A model generated the notes under the pieces. That model was given only the letters and a program-made list of their open reading frames with translations, made no database searches and was not told where the DNA came from. A DNA stretch of 64,000 nt from an uncultured Alphaproteobacteria bacterium (GTDB lineage Bacteria > Pseudomonadota > Alphaproteobacteria > HIMB59 > GCA-002718135): positions 1 to 64,000 of the forward strand of contig CACGJH010000007.1 of assembly GCA_902573325.1 (NCBI GenBank). Reading direction: 5' to 3'. A program made the translations under genes and the position numbers. Each line of letters begins with the position of its first letter. The stretch's first letter is position 1. Below are positions 10,001 to 19,188 of this stretch, in pieces.

Positions 10001-10490
10001 TAATAGTTTTTATAGTGCATTCTTAATTCTTTTTGCAGTAGTAATGTCTACAGCTGGTGTGTTTATAGGCTTAATGGTAACAGCACAGCCATTTGGTATT
10101 GTTATGTCAGGAGTTGGAGTAATTGCTCTTGCTGGAATAGTTGTAAATAATAATATTATTTTGATTGATACATTTGATTTTTTAAAGACTAAAACATCTA
10201 GTATAAGAGAAGCCATTATCAAAACAGGAGCACAGAGACTTAGACCAGTTTTACTTACAACAACTACAACAGTACTAGGATTGTTACCAATGGTTACAAT
10301 GACAAATGTTGACTTCATATCTAGAGAAATAACCAGAGGTTCGCCAGATACCCAGTGGTGGGTTCAATTATCAACAGCTATAGTATTTGGACTACTTTTT
10401 GCAACATTTCTCACATTAGTTGTAACGCCATCAGCATTAATGTTTAGAGAAAACATTAAGAATTGGTATAAGAATAAAATTTCTAGTTAA
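7095..10490 (+). CDS. RND-family efflux pump permease (HAE-1/AcrB-like)
   Basis: A 1131-residue proton-driven transporter with the duplicated RND plan: TM1 at the N-terminus, a large periplasmic loop, TM2-6, a second porter loop and TM7-12. Porter-domain motifs (DSERLLVKPIEDEVKTVEGV; GEGKPINIKL) and the TM4 block SVGLLVDGAIVVVEYADRK are clear. Two points are unusual. TM4 has Asp-Gly where AcrB has the Asp-Asp proton relay. There is also an extra hydrophobic insertion of about 90 residues between TM6 and TM7 (about 495-585). It pairs with the adaptor just upstream. Substrates may be drugs, bile-like compounds or lipophilic metabolites; sequence alone does not say. Confidence 0.93.
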   Translation: MKINIIDYAISHSRVFMGILIFIIFSGASTYITMPKESSPDVSIPIVYISLSQNGISAQDSERLLVKPIEDEVKTVEGVREVRSTAYSGGGNVLLEFDAGFDSDQAMVDIRDKVDRAKGDLPSEADEPTVNEVNISTFPILSISLSGDVPNRTLQDLADILQDDIETIPSVLEAKIGGKRNEQVDILINPTAVDSYGINLESLINIVRENNKMVSAGGQDTGDGSFDIKVPGLYETIEDVLNTPVKTNGDSVITFRDIAEVKRTFEDRQSYANVNGSNSITIDVSKRIGENIINTIEEVKRITAITAKSFPENVEISFGNDQSKGIKTMLNSLQNNVIAAIILVLIIILGALGVRSGLLVGVSIPGSFLSGLLALSVMGFTINIVVLFALILSVGLLVDGAIVVVEYADRKMKEGLGVKDAFANASKKMSLPIISSTATTLAAFLPLIFWPGIAGEFMKYLPITLICVLISSLFMALLFVPVLGSILNTVSRILLQFIVPLLISLIFYNLLSYGFGLLNLESFSLFITIGKYLLSFALFIFVFIRIIPRVYKISENVNSTDKLVSKNAKILSSESNEPVLNVTGFVGFYAKVLNFLLFHPLKVMISALVILVAVNYTYTKVGEGVEFFPDVEPDLAKIVVFARGNLSVEEKKDYVSRVENIILKLQSERQEFKNIYSLSGNVSEQSEASEDFIGSISLEYTDWDKRRKSKVILAEILEATKSINGIKVESREQQGGPGEGKPINIKLTSDNKQLLIAEGIKLKKFMDNYPKLMNVEDNLPAPGIEWEINVDRKQASKFGANITSIGNVIKLATNGLKLGEYRPDDSNESIPLYLRYPNEGRTLDRIDNLRVTTSNGLVPISNFVEIVPNSRTGNIIRVDSKNAINIQADVEPGTYPDGKVKELEYVLGISDTAPSWRGRTLDLPRYKLDNKVRAELIGENEDQKEAQEFLTGAFGVALFLMLMILLLQFNSFYSAFLILFAVVMSTAGVFIGLMVTAQPFGIVMSGVGVIALAGIVVNNNIILIDTFDFLKTKTSSIREAIIKTGAQRLRPVLLTTTTTVLGLLPMVTMTNVDFISREITRGSPDTQWWVQLSTAIVFGLLFATFLTLVVTPSALMFRENIKNWYKNKISS

Positions 10491-10515
10491 ATTTTTTCTA
10501 ATAAACATTAAATTT

Positions 10516-11067
10516 ATGACTGTTAAATCTATTACTGTCTATTGCTCATCTTCAGATAAATTAAGTAATAAATATTATCAAGATGCAGAAGAAATTAGCA
10601 AATTAATATCATCATTTAAAATAAATATTGTCTACGGTGGGGCAAAAGTTGGAATTATGGGTGTGGTTGCTAAGACAGCAAAAAAATATAAAAATAGAGT
10701 TACGGGAGTTATTCCAAATTTTTTATCTAAGAGAGAAATAATTTTTGAAAATATAGATGAATTAAAAATAGTGGATAATATGTCTGAAAGAAAAAAGTTA
10801 CTCTTTGAGTTAGGTGATGCGTATTTAGCATTACCAGGAGGTACAGGAACTTTAGAAGAAATAGTAGAAGTTGTATCTTGGAAAGTAATGGGGATTCATA
10901 ATAAGCCAATAATATTTTTTAATAAAAATAATTTCTGGGATAATCTATTTCAGCAATTTAAATTTTTTGAAGATGAAAATTTTTCAAATAAAAATTTACA
11001 AAACAGTTTTCACATTATAGATACGGTTGATCAATTAAAAAATATATTAATTAAATGGCAAAAATAA
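10516..11067 (+). CDS. LOG-family protein (cytokinin-riboside/nucleotide 5'-monophosphate phosphoribohydrolase-like)
   Basis: A 183-residue Rossmann-fold protein of the LOG/TIGR00730 family. The signature PGGTGTLEE (about residues 99-107) and the upstream [11 protein letters not shown] block are present. The conserved catalytic Arg/Glu pair is also plausible (ERKKLLFE and LEEIVEV). Family members release the base from nucleoside 5'-monophosphates. In bacteria without plant hosts the physiological role is probably nucleotide salvage or damage control. It overlaps icd by 13 bp and so is translationally coupled to it. Confidence 0.9.
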   Translation: MTVKSITVYCSSSDKLSNKYYQDAEEISKLISSFKINIVYGGAKVGIMGVVAKTAKKYKNRVTGVIPNFLSKREIIFENIDELKIVDNMSERKKLLFELGDAYLALPGGTGTLEEIVEVVSWKVMGIHNKPIIFFNKNNFWDNLFQQFKFFEDENFSNKNLQNSFHIIDTVDQLKNILIKWQK

Positions 11068-12263
11068 AAGTTAAAAACCCTGTAGTTGAAATGGATGGAG
11101 ATGAAATGACCAGAATCATCTGGGAGTACATCAAAGAACAATTAATTTTGCCCTATCTTGATATAGATATCAAATATTTTGATCTTGGAGTAATTAAAAG
11201 AGATGAGACAAATGATCAAATCACAATAGATGCTGCCGAGGCGGTGAAAAAATATGGTGTAGGAATAAAATGTGCAACAATTACTCCTGATGAAAATCGA
11301 GTAGAGGAATTCAAATTAAAACAAATGTGGCGTTCTCCCAATGGAACAATAAGAAATATACTGGGAGGAACAATATTTAGACAGCCAATTATATGCAAAA
11401 ATGTTCCAAGAATAATTACAAACTGGAATCATCCAATTGTAGTTGCTAGACATGCCTTTGGTGATCAATATAGAGCGACTGACACATTAATTAATAAACC
11501 AGGAACTCTTAAAATGGTTTTTGAACCTAAAGATGGATCTGAAGGTTTTACAAAAGATGTATATAAATTTGAAAAACCTGGTGTAGCCCTATCAATGTAT
11601 AATTTAGATAATTCAATTAAAGACTTTGCCAGAGCTTGTTTTAATTATGGACTTAACCTTGGTTGGCCAGTTTACCTTTCTACTAAAAATACTATTTTAA
11701 AAGTCTACGATGGAAGATTTAAAGATTTATTTCAGGATGTATTTGATACTGAATTTAAAAATAAGTTTAAAGAAAAAGACATAGTTTATGAGCATAGATT
11801 AATCGATGATATGGTGGCCTCAGCTTTAAAATGGGAAGGTAATTTTATTTGGGCTTGTAAAAATTATGATGGAGATGTTCAATCAGATTCTGTTGCTCAA
11901 GGATTTGGGTCACTAGGTTTAATGACAAGTGTGTTAATGACCCCAGATGGTAAAACAGTAGAAGCTGAAGCAGCACATGGAACTGTTACAAGACATTATA
12001 GAAATCATCAGAAAGGTATAGAAACTTCAACTAACCCCATTGCATCAATCTTTGCTTGGACAAGAGGTTTAAGTTTTAGAGGAGAATTTGATGGTAATAA
12101 TGAATTAATAAATTTTGCTAAAAAATTAGAAGAAACGTGTATCAAAACTGTAGAAAATGGTGAAATGACAAAAGATCTTGCAATATTAATTAACAAAGAT
12201 CAGAAATGGTTAAACACTCAAGATTTTTTAAGCGCAATAAAAAACAATTTTCAAACTAACTAA
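11055..12263 (+). CDS. icd: NADP-dependent isocitrate dehydrogenase
   Basis: A 402-residue homodimeric-type NADP-IDH of the eukaryote-like subfamily common in Alphaproteobacteria, not the E. coli type. It opens with [19 protein letters not shown]. The substrate-binding region is [17 protein letters not shown], and the C-terminal cofactor region contains GTVTRHYR. It catalyses the TCA step isocitrate to 2-oxoglutarate in the cytoplasm. The start overlaps the LOG gene by 13 bp and the stop overlaps the convergent alaS stop by 8 bp. Confidence 0.97.
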   Translation: MAKIKVKNPVVEMDGDEMTRIIWEYIKEQLILPYLDIDIKYFDLGVIKRDETNDQITIDAAEAVKKYGVGIKCATITPDENRVEEFKLKQMWRSPNGTIRNILGGTIFRQPIICKNVPRIITNWNHPIVVARHAFGDQYRATDTLINKPGTLKMVFEPKDGSEGFTKDVYKFEKPGVALSMYNLDNSIKDFARACFNYGLNLGWPVYLSTKNTILKVYDGRFKDLFQDVFDTEFKNKFKEKDIVYEHRLIDDMVASALKWEGNFIWACKNYDGDVQSDSVAQGFGSLGLMTSVLMTPDGKTVEAEAAHGTVTRHYRNHQKGIETSTNPIASIFAWTRGLSFRGEFDGNNELINFAKKLEETCIKTVENGEMTKDLAILINKDQKWLNTQDFLSAIKNNFQTN

Positions 12264-14928
12264 TAGAGTTTAATTTATCTTCTACGTATTTTATACTTTC
12301 ATTAATTTGACTAACATCTGATCCTCCTCCTTGAGCAAGATCTTTTCTACCACCCCCACCCTTGCCACCTAGAATAATCGAAATTTCTCTTATTTCTTTT
12401 GAAGCATCAAAAAGGTCTGTAATATCTTCAGTAACTCCTAGCACTATAGATAGTTTGTTATTATTATTTGAAATTATTAACGAAACACTATTTTTGTTAT
12501 ATTGTTTTTTTTGCTCATCAATAAATGTTTTCAAAGATTTATTAGGGTAGTCTTCAGCAATCAAGTATATGAAATTTAATTCTTTGATTTTTTTTACAAC
12601 AATATTATCAATATTTTTCGATATAGACAAATTTTGTTTTAATTTTTCGTGTATCTGAATTAATTCTTTAATTAACAAACCTTTGTCTTCAGATTGATTT
12701 TTAAAATTATAATCAGCATTAATCTTTTTAATTTTATTTTTTAAATCTTCAATTTGATTATCTTGGTTTTTATTTTTTTCTAATAAATTTCTTTCTATTT
12801 CTTTAATATATTTATCCACTGCAACATTAGATACAGCCTCTATTCTTCTTATTCCAGACGCAACACTGGATTGATTAGTTATTTTAAATTTACTTATTTC
12901 CCCTAATTTAACTACATGAGTTCCTCCGCATAATTCTTTTGAAAAGAATGATTCATTTTCTTGACCCATTGTTACTACTCTTACTTCATCGCTATATTTT
13001 TCTCCAAATAATGCCATCGCACCTTCTTCAATAGCTTTTTTTTGATCCACAATTTTTATTTCAACAATTCCATTTTTTTGAATTTGATCATTTACAATTT
13101 CTTCAATATTCATGAGTTGATCTTTTTCAATTGGATTATTGTGACTAAAATCAAATCTAAGTTTTTCTGAATTTACAAGTGAGCCCTTCTGCGTGACATG
13201 CTTGCCCAGTATTTTTCTTAGAGCAGCATGTAATAAATGAGTTGAAGAATGATTATATTTAATACAATCTCTATTCAATGTATTAATGCTTGCTTTAATA
13301 GTATCTTCAATTTCGCATTCACCACTAATTACTTTACCTTTGTGAAGAAAATAGTTTCCAAATATTTTTGTAGTATTCATAACTTCAAACTTAAAGCTAT
13401 CATTTTCAAAAAAACCATGATCTCCCACCTGACCACCACTTTCTCCATAAAAAGGTGTTTGATTTAATATTATAATTGCTTCTTGATCTTTTTTAATTTT
13501 ATCTACTGACTTACTTTCTGTTATGATTGAAATTATTTTACAATCAGCTTCCATATCAGAATATCCTAAAAATTCTGTTGGATCTATTTTAGAAGTTATT
13601 TCAAACCAAATGCCTTCATCCTCGATGTCTCCTGTACCTTTCCAACTTTGTCTTGCTCTTTCCTTTTGATCTAACATTTTTTGTTCAAATGTTTTTATAT
13701 CGACTTCAATATTTTTACTTTTCAAATAATCTTGTGTTAAATCTAAGGGAAATCCATAGGTGTCGTATAATTTAAATGCTACTTCTCCATTAAATATATT
13801 TGTTGAGTTAGAAATTTCCTCATCTAAAATTTTAATTCCTTTTTCAACAGTTTCCTTGAATTTAGTTTCTTCATTCATTAATGTATTAGTGATCAGATCT
13901 TTTGCTCTATCTAATTCAGGATATGAATTTTTAATTCCATCTAAAAAAATAGGGAATAGCTTATGAAAAATAGGCTCTTTATTACCTAAAGAATGAGCGT
14001 GTCGCATTCCCCTTCTCATTATTCTTCGTAAGACGTATCCTCTACCTTCATTTGAAGGCATAACTCCATCTGCAATTAAAAAAGAGGAGGATTTTAAGTG
14101 ATCTGCAATTACCCTATGACTAGGACTTGTTATTGAACTTTCATCGCCACATAATTTAGTTGATTCATTTATAATCGGTTGAAATAAATCTGTTGAATAA
14201 TTATCATTAGAACCATCTAGTAGAGCTGTCATTCTCTCTAATCCCATTCCAGTATCAATGGAGGGTTTTGGTAGATTTATTCTCTCAGATTTAGATATCT
14301 GCTCATATTGCATAAATACCAAATTCCATATTTCTATAAATCTATCACCATCTTCATTTGGAGAGCCTGGAGGGCCTCCTTCGTATTTATCACCATGATC
14401 ATAAAATATTTCAGAACATGGACCGCAAGGACCAGTTTCACCCATTGACCAAAAATTATCAGATGTACTAATTTTAATAATTTTATTTTCAGACAATCCA
14501 GCTATTTTTTTCCATAAATCAAAAGCTTCATTATCATCAGAATAAACAGTTACTAATAGCCTGTCTTTGTTTATTGAATATTCTTTAGTAATTAGATTCC
14601 AAGCTAGTTCTATGGCCAACTCTTTAAAATAATCTCCAAAAGAGAAATTACCTAACATTTCAAAAAAAGTATGATGTCTTGTAGTGTATCCTACATTTTC
14701 TAAATCATTATGCTTACCGCCTGCTCTTACACATTTTTGAGCAGTAGTTGCTCTGTTGTAATCTCTTGTCTCTTTGCCTGTAAAAATATTTTTAAATTGT
14801 ACCATTCCAGAGTTAGCAAACATTAGAGTAGGATCATTATCTGGTACTAGAGAACTAGAATGAATAACCTCATGTCCATTTTTTTTAAAATAATTGAGAA
14901 ATGTTGACCTAATCTGATTTGAATTCAT
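12256..14928 (-). CDS. alaS: Alanyl-tRNA synthetase
   Basis: An 890-residue AlaRS, close to the usual 870-880. The class II catalytic core is N-terminal (motif 1 region near the [11 protein letters not shown] block). The editing domain carries the HxxxH zinc site in HSSTHLLH (about 565) and CGGTH (about 670). The C-terminal DHHA1 domain ends with the glycine-rich [16 protein letters not shown]. It charges tRNA-Ala and deacylates mischarged Ser/Gly. It is transcribed toward icd and overlaps it by 8 bp at the stop codons. A recA terminator lies immediately upstream, so alaS probably has its own promoter, which I could not pinpoint. Confidence 0.97.
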   Translation of the reverse strand: MNSNQIRSTFLNYFKKNGHEVIHSSSLVPDNDPTLMFANSGMVQFKNIFTGKETRDYNRATTAQKCVRAGGKHNDLENVGYTTRHHTFFEMLGNFSFGDYFKELAIELAWNLITKEYSINKDRLLVTVYSDDNEAFDLWKKIAGLSENKIIKISTSDNFWSMGETGPCGPCSEIFYDHGDKYEGGPPGSPNEDGDRFIEIWNLVFMQYEQISKSERINLPKPSIDTGMGLERMTALLDGSNDNYSTDLFQPIINESTKLCGDESSITSPSHRVIADHLKSSSFLIADGVMPSNEGRGYVLRRIMRRGMRHAHSLGNKEPIFHKLFPIFLDGIKNSYPELDRAKDLITNTLMNEETKFKETVEKGIKILDEEISNSTNIFNGEVAFKLYDTYGFPLDLTQDYLKSKNIEVDIKTFEQKMLDQKERARQSWKGTGDIEDEGIWFEITSKIDPTEFLGYSDMEADCKIISIITESKSVDKIKKDQEAIIILNQTPFYGESGGQVGDHGFFENDSFKFEVMNTTKIFGNYFLHKGKVISGECEIEDTIKASINTLNRDCIKYNHSSTHLLHAALRKILGKHVTQKGSLVNSEKLRFDFSHNNPIEKDQLMNIEEIVNDQIQKNGIVEIKIVDQKKAIEEGAMALFGEKYSDEVRVVTMGQENESFFSKELCGGTHVVKLGEISKFKITNQSSVASGIRRIEAVSNVAVDKYIKEIERNLLEKNKNQDNQIEDLKNKIKKINADYNFKNQSEDKGLLIKELIQIHEKLKQNLSISKNIDNIVVKKIKELNFIYLIAEDYPNKSLKTFIDEQKKQYNKNSVSLIISNNNNKLSIVLGVTEDITDLFDASKEIREISIILGGKGGGGRKDLAQGGGSDVSQINESIKYVEDKLNSIS

Positions 14929-14966
14929 GAAAAGGTATTATAACTTGAAAACTCTATTGTCTAAAT

Positions 14967-14994
14967 AAAAAAGCGCCTATTTTGAAATAGGCGC
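14967..14994 (-). terminator. Rho-independent terminator of recA
   Basis: On the minus strand a perfect 9-bp stem GCGCCTATT / AATAGGCGC with a TCAA loop is followed by six T, about 20 bp after the recA stop codon. This is the clearest canonical intrinsic terminator in the window. It separates recA from alaS. Confidence 0.9.
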
Positions 14995-15013
14995 CAAACA
15001 AAAATAATATTTA

Positions 15014-16132
15014 CTATTCTTTTATTTCTTCAGCTTCTTTAGCTTCTTTTTCTTTTTCTTTTTCTTTATTCTCTACTTTTCCTTCCATCATAGCTTTTTC
15101 AACTATTCCAGCATTTTGTAGAATTTGATTTTCAATTTCCTTAGCTATAGTGGGATTGTCGTTAAGAAAGTTTTTAACGTTTTCTCTACCTTGTCCTATT
15201 TTAGTATTTTTGTAAGCAAACCATGATCCAGATTTATCAATAATTTCTGCTTTGACACCTAAATCAACTAATTCACCTAATTTAGATATCCCCTCTCCGT
15301 ACATTATATCAAATTCAACAACTTTGAATGGAGGCGCGACTTTGTTTTTAACTATCTTTACTCTAGTTTGATTTCCAATGATTTCATCTTTATCTTTAAT
15401 TGCGCCAATTCTTCTAATGTCCATTCTAACAGAAGAATAAAATTTTAAAGCATTACCACCTGTAGTTGTCTCAGGACTACCAAACATAACACCAATTTTC
15501 ATTCTAAGTTGATTTATGAATACAACTAAAGTGTTTGATTGAGCAATAGAACTTGTGAGTTTTCTTAAAGCCTGACTCATCAATCTGGCTTGTAAACCAG
15601 GTAATGAATCTCCCATATCACCTTCTAATTCTGCTCTTGGTACAAGTGCTGCAACTGAGTCAATAATTAACACATCAATACCTCCAGATTTAATTAAAGA
15701 ATCAGCAATTTCTAAACCCTGTTCACCTGTATCAGGCTGGGAAATTAATAATTCTTCTAAATTTACACCTAATTTCTTAGCATATGCTGGATCTAGAGCA
15801 TGCTCCGCATCTATAAATGCACAATTACCACCTTGTTTTTGTGACTCTGCAACAATATGAGTGGCTAAAGTAGTTTTACCAGAACTTTCAGGCCCATAAA
15901 TTTCAATAATTCTCCCTTTTGGAACCCCTCCAATACCAAGAGCTATATCAAGCCCTAATGAACCAGTAGATATTGCTTCAATATCTACATTTGTTTTAGA
16001 GCCCAATTTCATTATTGAGCCTTTTCCATAATTTTTCTCTATCAGGCTTACAGCGGCTTCTAGAGATTTACTTCTGTTTTCTTTATCCATTGAATTTTCG
16101 TTATTTACTACTTTTAATTTAGCTTGAGACAT
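15014..16132 (-). CDS. recA: Recombinase A
   Basis: A 372-residue RecA. The Walker A motif is GPESSGKTT (about residues 74-82), the Walker B region is [15 protein letters not shown], and the L2/DNA-binding region with MRKI-like features is in the [27 protein letters not shown] stretch. The protein drives homologous recombination and RecA-dependent SOS induction. The start ATG has GGAG 10 nt upstream. The C-terminal tail is an unusually repetitive K/E-rich stretch encoded by a TTTTTC-type hexamer repeat. A GTTC-N7-GTTC SOS box lies about 85 bp upstream and a strong terminator follows. Confidence 0.98.
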   Translation of the reverse strand: MSQAKLKVVNNENSMDKENRSKSLEAAVSLIEKNYGKGSIMKLGSKTNVDIEAISTGSLGLDIALGIGGVPKGRIIEIYGPESSGKTTLATHIVAESQKQGGNCAFIDAEHALDPAYAKKLGVNLEELLISQPDTGEQGLEIADSLIKSGGIDVLIIDSVAALVPRAELEGDMGDSLPGLQARLMSQALRKLTSSIAQSNTLVVFINQLRMKIGVMFGSPETTTGGNALKFYSSVRMDIRRIGAIKDKDEIIGNQTRVKIVKNKVAPPFKVVEFDIMYGEGISKLGELVDLGVKAEIIDKSGSWFAYKNTKIGQGRENVKNFLNDNPTIAKEIENQILQNAGIVEKAMMEGKVENKEKEKEKEAKEAEEIKE

Positions 16133-16217
16133 TACATTTCTCCATTAATTTCCTATGTTTTTATTAAGATTCTTGCAAATCATGTTTACTTGTACACGTT
16201 TTGTTCTATTTTTAAAA

Positions 16218-16232
16218 GTTCTATTTTTGTTC
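16218..16232. promoter_or_regulatory. Alphaproteobacterial-type LexA (SOS) box upstream of recA
   Basis: The plus strand reads GTTC-TATTTTT-GTTC, an exact match to the GTTC-N7-GTTC (GAAC-N7-GAAC) operator described for alphaproteobacterial LexA. It lies 86-100 bp upstream of the recA ATG. A further GTTC is found at 16203-16206. No lexA gene is present in the window, so regulation is inferred. Confidence 0.65.
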
Positions 16233-16346
16233 TTTTATAAAAATTTAATTAATATATTGAAAAATATGAATTATTTATAATTAATAATATTTCAATATTG
16301 CTTGAATAAATAAAATCATTTGATAAATCAGCAGCGTTTTAAAATT

Positions 16347-16754
16347 ATGACTAAATTACCTAAAAATTATAAACCAACTCAGAAAGAAAAATTCATGAAT
16401 GCCAAAATGAAAGAATATTTTAGGCAAAAATTAGTAAGTTGGAAAAAAGATTTGCTCAAGGAGTCATCTCAAACTTTAAATAATCTTCAGAATGAGAATG
16501 AAGCAAAACCCGACATAACTGATAGAGCATCTGAAGAAATAGATAGATCTTTCGAACTTAGAACTAGAGATAGAGAAAGAAAACTAATTAACAAAATTGA
16601 TGCCGCCCTTCAAAGAATTGAAGATGGTTCATATGGTTATTGCGATGAAACAGGTGATCCAATTAGTATCAAAAGATTAGAAGCAAGACCAGTTGCAACA
16701 TTGAGTCTAGAAGCTCAAGAAATGCATGAAAAAGCAGAAAAAAGAATTAGTTAA
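16347..16754 (+). CDS. dksA: DksA-type RNA polymerase-binding regulator with degenerate zinc finger
   Basis: A protein of about 135 residues, close to alphaproteobacterial DksA. It has a coiled coil with an acidic tip (around DRASEEIDRSFELRTRDRE), then the zinc-finger region GYCDETGDPISIKRLEARPVATLS. Only one of the four zinc-ligand cysteines remains, a known cysteine-poor variant. DksA binds the RNAP secondary channel and, with ppGpp, tunes rRNA and amino-acid promoters. The ORF track begins at a TTG (16320), but the ATG at 16347 gives the family N-terminus. It is divergent from recA and the first gene of a plus-strand run to nadK. Confidence 0.9.
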   Translation: MTKLPKNYKPTQKEKFMNAKMKEYFRQKLVSWKKDLLKESSQTLNNLQNENEAKPDITDRASEEIDRSFELRTRDRERKLINKIDAALQRIEDGSYGYCDETGDPISIKRLEARPVATLSLEAQEMHEKAEKRIS

Positions 16755-16764
16755 TTTTTTTTAA

Positions 16765-16962
16765 ATGTCAGATTTTTATATAGGTGATCTTACACCAGGT
16801 ACTTTTGTTGTAAATGTCAGTAAAGAAAAAGAATGGGGAATTGGTCAAGTACAATCATGTATTAATAATATCGTTACAATTAATTTTGAAAATGTTGGAA
16901 AAAAAACTATTAACCCTAGAGAAGTTGAATTAAAAATAATTAATATAAATGCAACTAATTGA
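16765..16962 (+). CDS. DUF3553 domain protein
   Basis: A 65-residue protein matching DUF3553: a PGTFVVN opening, then EWGIGQVQS, VTINFENVGKKTINPREVEL. The fold is predicted to be a small beta-barrel (SH3/Tudor-like), and similar domains occur in nucleic-acid-related proteins such as some UvrD/Rep helicases (family knowledge). No function is established for the stand-alone form. It sits 10 bp after dksA and overlaps moaA by 14 bp, so it is co-expressed with both. Confidence 0.8.
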   Translation: MSDFYIGDLTPGTFVVNVSKEKEWGIGQVQSCINNIVTINFENVGKKTINPREVELKIININATN

Positions 16963-17941
16963 TCAGTATTTAAGAAAAGTAAATTATCTAAGAGTATCTG
17001 TTACAGATAGATGTGATCTGAGATGTGTTTATTGTATGAAAGAAAAAATGCAATTTCTCCCTCGAAAAGACATACTCACTTTAGAAGAAATTGAAAGATT
17101 ATGTGACAACTTTATAGAACTCGGAGTTGAAAAAATTAGATTAACTGGAGGTGAGCCTTTGGTAAGAAATGATATTATAAAATTAATTGAAAAACTTAAT
17201 ACCAAAAAAGAAAAAACAAATCTAAAGGAAATAACACTGACAACAAACGGTACATTATTAAAAAAATATGCCAAACTACTGAAGCTAAATGGTATTAATA
17301 GGATTAATGTTTCTTTAGATACAATTAATCCTGAAAAATATAATAAAATAACAAGATTTGGAAATATTGAAAAAGTTTTTGATGGAATTAATGAAGCACT
17401 TGATAACAACATAAAAATTAAAATTAATACTGTAGTAATTAAAGATTTTAATGAAAATGAAATTGAAGAATTAATAAATTGGACTAGTAATAAAAAAATT
17501 GATCTTACTTTTATCGAAGTAATGCCAATGGAAGAAACAGATATATCAAGAGAATATCAGTTTATCTCATTATCTGATACTTTTTCAAAACTAGACAAAA
17601 TATATAATTTTTCTAAAATTGATTATAGTACTGGAGGTCCAGCAAAATTTTATACTAGTGATTTAGTTTCTAATAAAATTGGGTTTATAAGTCCTTTAAC
17701 AAATAATTTTTGTGCCTCTTGCAATAGAATAAGAATATCGAGCACTGGTAAACTTTTCATGTGCCTTGGTCAGAATGACTTTGTTGATTTTAGAGAAATA
17801 ATGAGGAAAGATCATAGTGATGATTATATAAAAGAAAAAATTAAGTTTGCTCTTAATATTAAACCAAAACAACATGATTTTATGATTGGAGAAAAAATTA
17901 ATAAATATATGAAAAGACATATGAACGTAACAGGTGGATAA
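16949..17941 (+). CDS. moaA: GTP 3',8-cyclase (molybdenum cofactor biosynthesis MoaA)
   Basis: A 330-residue radical-SAM enzyme. The N-terminal 4Fe-4S motif is CDLRCVYC (about residues 23-30) and the SAM-binding segment is TGGEPL. The C-terminal cluster has cysteines in NNFCASCNRIR and LFMCLGQ, and the protein ends with MNVTGG, equivalent to the essential C-terminal GG tail. It converts GTP to 3',8-cyclo-GTP, the first step to molybdopterin. The partners MoaC, MoeA and MoaD/E are not in this window. The last base of its stop is the first base of nadK (TAATG). Confidence 0.95.
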   Translation: MQLIDQYLRKVNYLRVSVTDRCDLRCVYCMKEKMQFLPRKDILTLEEIERLCDNFIELGVEKIRLTGGEPLVRNDIIKLIEKLNTKKEKTNLKEITLTTNGTLLKKYAKLLKLNGINRINVSLDTINPEKYNKITRFGNIEKVFDGINEALDNNIKIKINTVVIKDFNENEIEELINWTSNKKIDLTFIEVMPMEETDISREYQFISLSDTFSKLDKIYNFSKIDYSTGGPAKFYTSDLVSNKIGFISPLTNNFCASCNRIRISSTGKLFMCLGQNDFVDFREIMRKDHSDDYIKEKIKFALNIKPKQHDFMIGEKINKYMKRHMNVTGG

Positions 17942-18699
17942 TGAAATTTCATTTTTTATCATCAAACAATCGTGAGGCAAAAAATACAGAAAAAAAACTA
18001 ATAGAATTATTTGGACAAAATTCTGTGGAAGATGCCGATTACATTATTCCAATTGGAGGCGACGGATTACTTTTAAAATCACTTCATAATTTTAATAAAC
18101 TAAACAAACCATTTTTTGGAATAAACTTTGGTTCAATTGGCTTTTTAATGAATAATCTTAGTAATGAAAATTTAAATGACATGATTACCAATGCTAAAAA
18201 ATCTACTTTTAAACCATTAAAAATGACTGCACAAAGTGTTAATAATGAAATCTTTGAGGCATATGCATATAATGAAGTTTCTCTTATGAGGCAGACTCAT
18301 TTGGCATCAAAAATTAAAATCAAAATAAATGAGAAAGTAAAAATGGAAGAATTGATATGTGATGGCGTTTTGTTATCTACATCAGCTGGAAGTACAGCTT
18401 ATAATCTATCCGCACATGGTAGTATTCTACCTTTAGACTCAAATATACTTGCATTAACTCCAATCAGTGCCTTTAGACCAAGGAGGTGGAGAGGTGCTCT
18501 GTTATCTGAAATTAGTAAAATTGATTTTGAAGTGTTAAATAATGATGAACGTTCCTCTAGCGTAACTGCAGACAATGTTGAGTTTAGAAATATTAGTAGA
18601 GTAAATATTGTATCTTCAGATGAAAATAAATGTACTGTATTATTCGATAGTAAACACTCTATTGAAGATAAAATTTTGAATGAACAATTTAATTTTTAA
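17941..18699 (+). CDS. nadK: NAD kinase
   Basis: A 252-residue NAD kinase producing NADP from NAD and ATP. The GGDG motif (IPIGGDGLLLKSL, about residues 39-44) and the second block SAGSTAYNLSAHG (about 149-161) are diagnostic. Its length matches the short alphaproteobacterial form. It overlaps moaA by one base, so it is coupled to it. The convergent VOC gene stop lies only 2 bp away. Confidence 0.95.
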   Translation: MKFHFLSSNNREAKNTEKKLIELFGQNSVEDADYIIPIGGDGLLLKSLHNFNKLNKPFFGINFGSIGFLMNNLSNENLNDMITNAKKSTFKPLKMTAQSVNNEIFEAYAYNEVSLMRQTHLASKIKIKINEKVKMEELICDGVLLSTSAGSTAYNLSAHGSILPLDSNILALTPISAFRPRRWRGALLSEISKIDFEVLNNDERSSSVTADNVEFRNISRVNIVSSDENKCTVLFDSKHSIEDKILNEQFNF

Positions 18700-18701
18700 G
18701 A

Positions 18702-19076
18702 TCAAATTTTTTTAAAAATACAAATCTTGTTACCATCTAAATCCCTTAAATATGCATAATAATCTTTACCATGTCTGGGGCCAGGCATTCCTTCATCTTT
18801 TGCTCCAAGACTAATTCCAATTTTATAAAATTCATTAACAGTTTTTTTAGAATTAGCTTTAAAAGTAATCATTGTACCATTTCCTATGGTTGCTTTTTTT
18901 TTGTTATGAGGTCTAATCAAGTATAATTCTATTTTTTTAGGAGTTTCTTTTTTAGCATAACCATAATATCGATTATGAGATAAAACTTTTTTAATTTTTA
19001 GAGGTTTTAAAATTTTATTATAAAATGCAGATGATTTTTTTAAATTATTTGTCCCAATGGTAATAAAAGCAAACAT
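18702..19076 (-). CDS. Glyoxalase/bleomycin-resistance (VOC) family protein
   Basis: A 124-residue single VOC-fold protein. It starts MFAFITIGTNNLKKSSAFYNKIL, the typical beta-alpha start, and ends DPDGNK-like (RDLDGNKICIFKK), containing the last metal-ligand region. Members include glyoxalase I, dioxygenases and antibiotic-binding proteins; the substrate cannot be assigned. It lies 12 bp downstream of tRNA-Leu on the same strand and is probably read from the same transcript. Confidence 0.85.
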   Translation of the reverse strand: MFAFITIGTNNLKKSSAFYNKILKPLKIKKVLSHNRYYGYAKKETPKKIELYLIRPHNKKKATIGNGTMITFKANSKKTVNEFYKIGISLGAKDEGMPGPRHGKDYYAYLRDLDGNKICIFKKI

Positions 19077-19087
19077 AATTTAGAGAT

Positions 19088-19172
19088 TGGTAGCCTCGGC
19101 CGGACTTGAACCGGCACTCCCAAAAGGGCAAGGATTTTAAGTCCTTTGTGTCTACCATTCCACCACGAGGCC
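19088..19172 (-). tRNA. tRNA-Leu (UAA anticodon)
   Basis: The minus strand folds as an 85-nt class II tRNA. The acceptor GGCCTCG pairs with CGAGGCT (first pair G-U). The anticodon loop CTTAAAA sits on the stem AAGGA/TCCTT and gives anticodon TAA. The variable arm is long (TGCCCTTTTGGGAGT), the T arm is GCCGG-TTCAAGT-CCGGC, and CCA is genomically encoded. It lies between the CinA-like gene (16 bp upstream) and the VOC gene, so it may be processed from a mixed mRNA/tRNA transcript. Confidence 0.97.
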
Positions 19173-19188
19173 TAATTTTGGACTAATA

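Noticed and set aside
16320-16346. TTG start of the DksA-like ORF in the track
   Set aside because: The extra nine residues are not family-like; the ATG at 16347 matches homologous N-termini.
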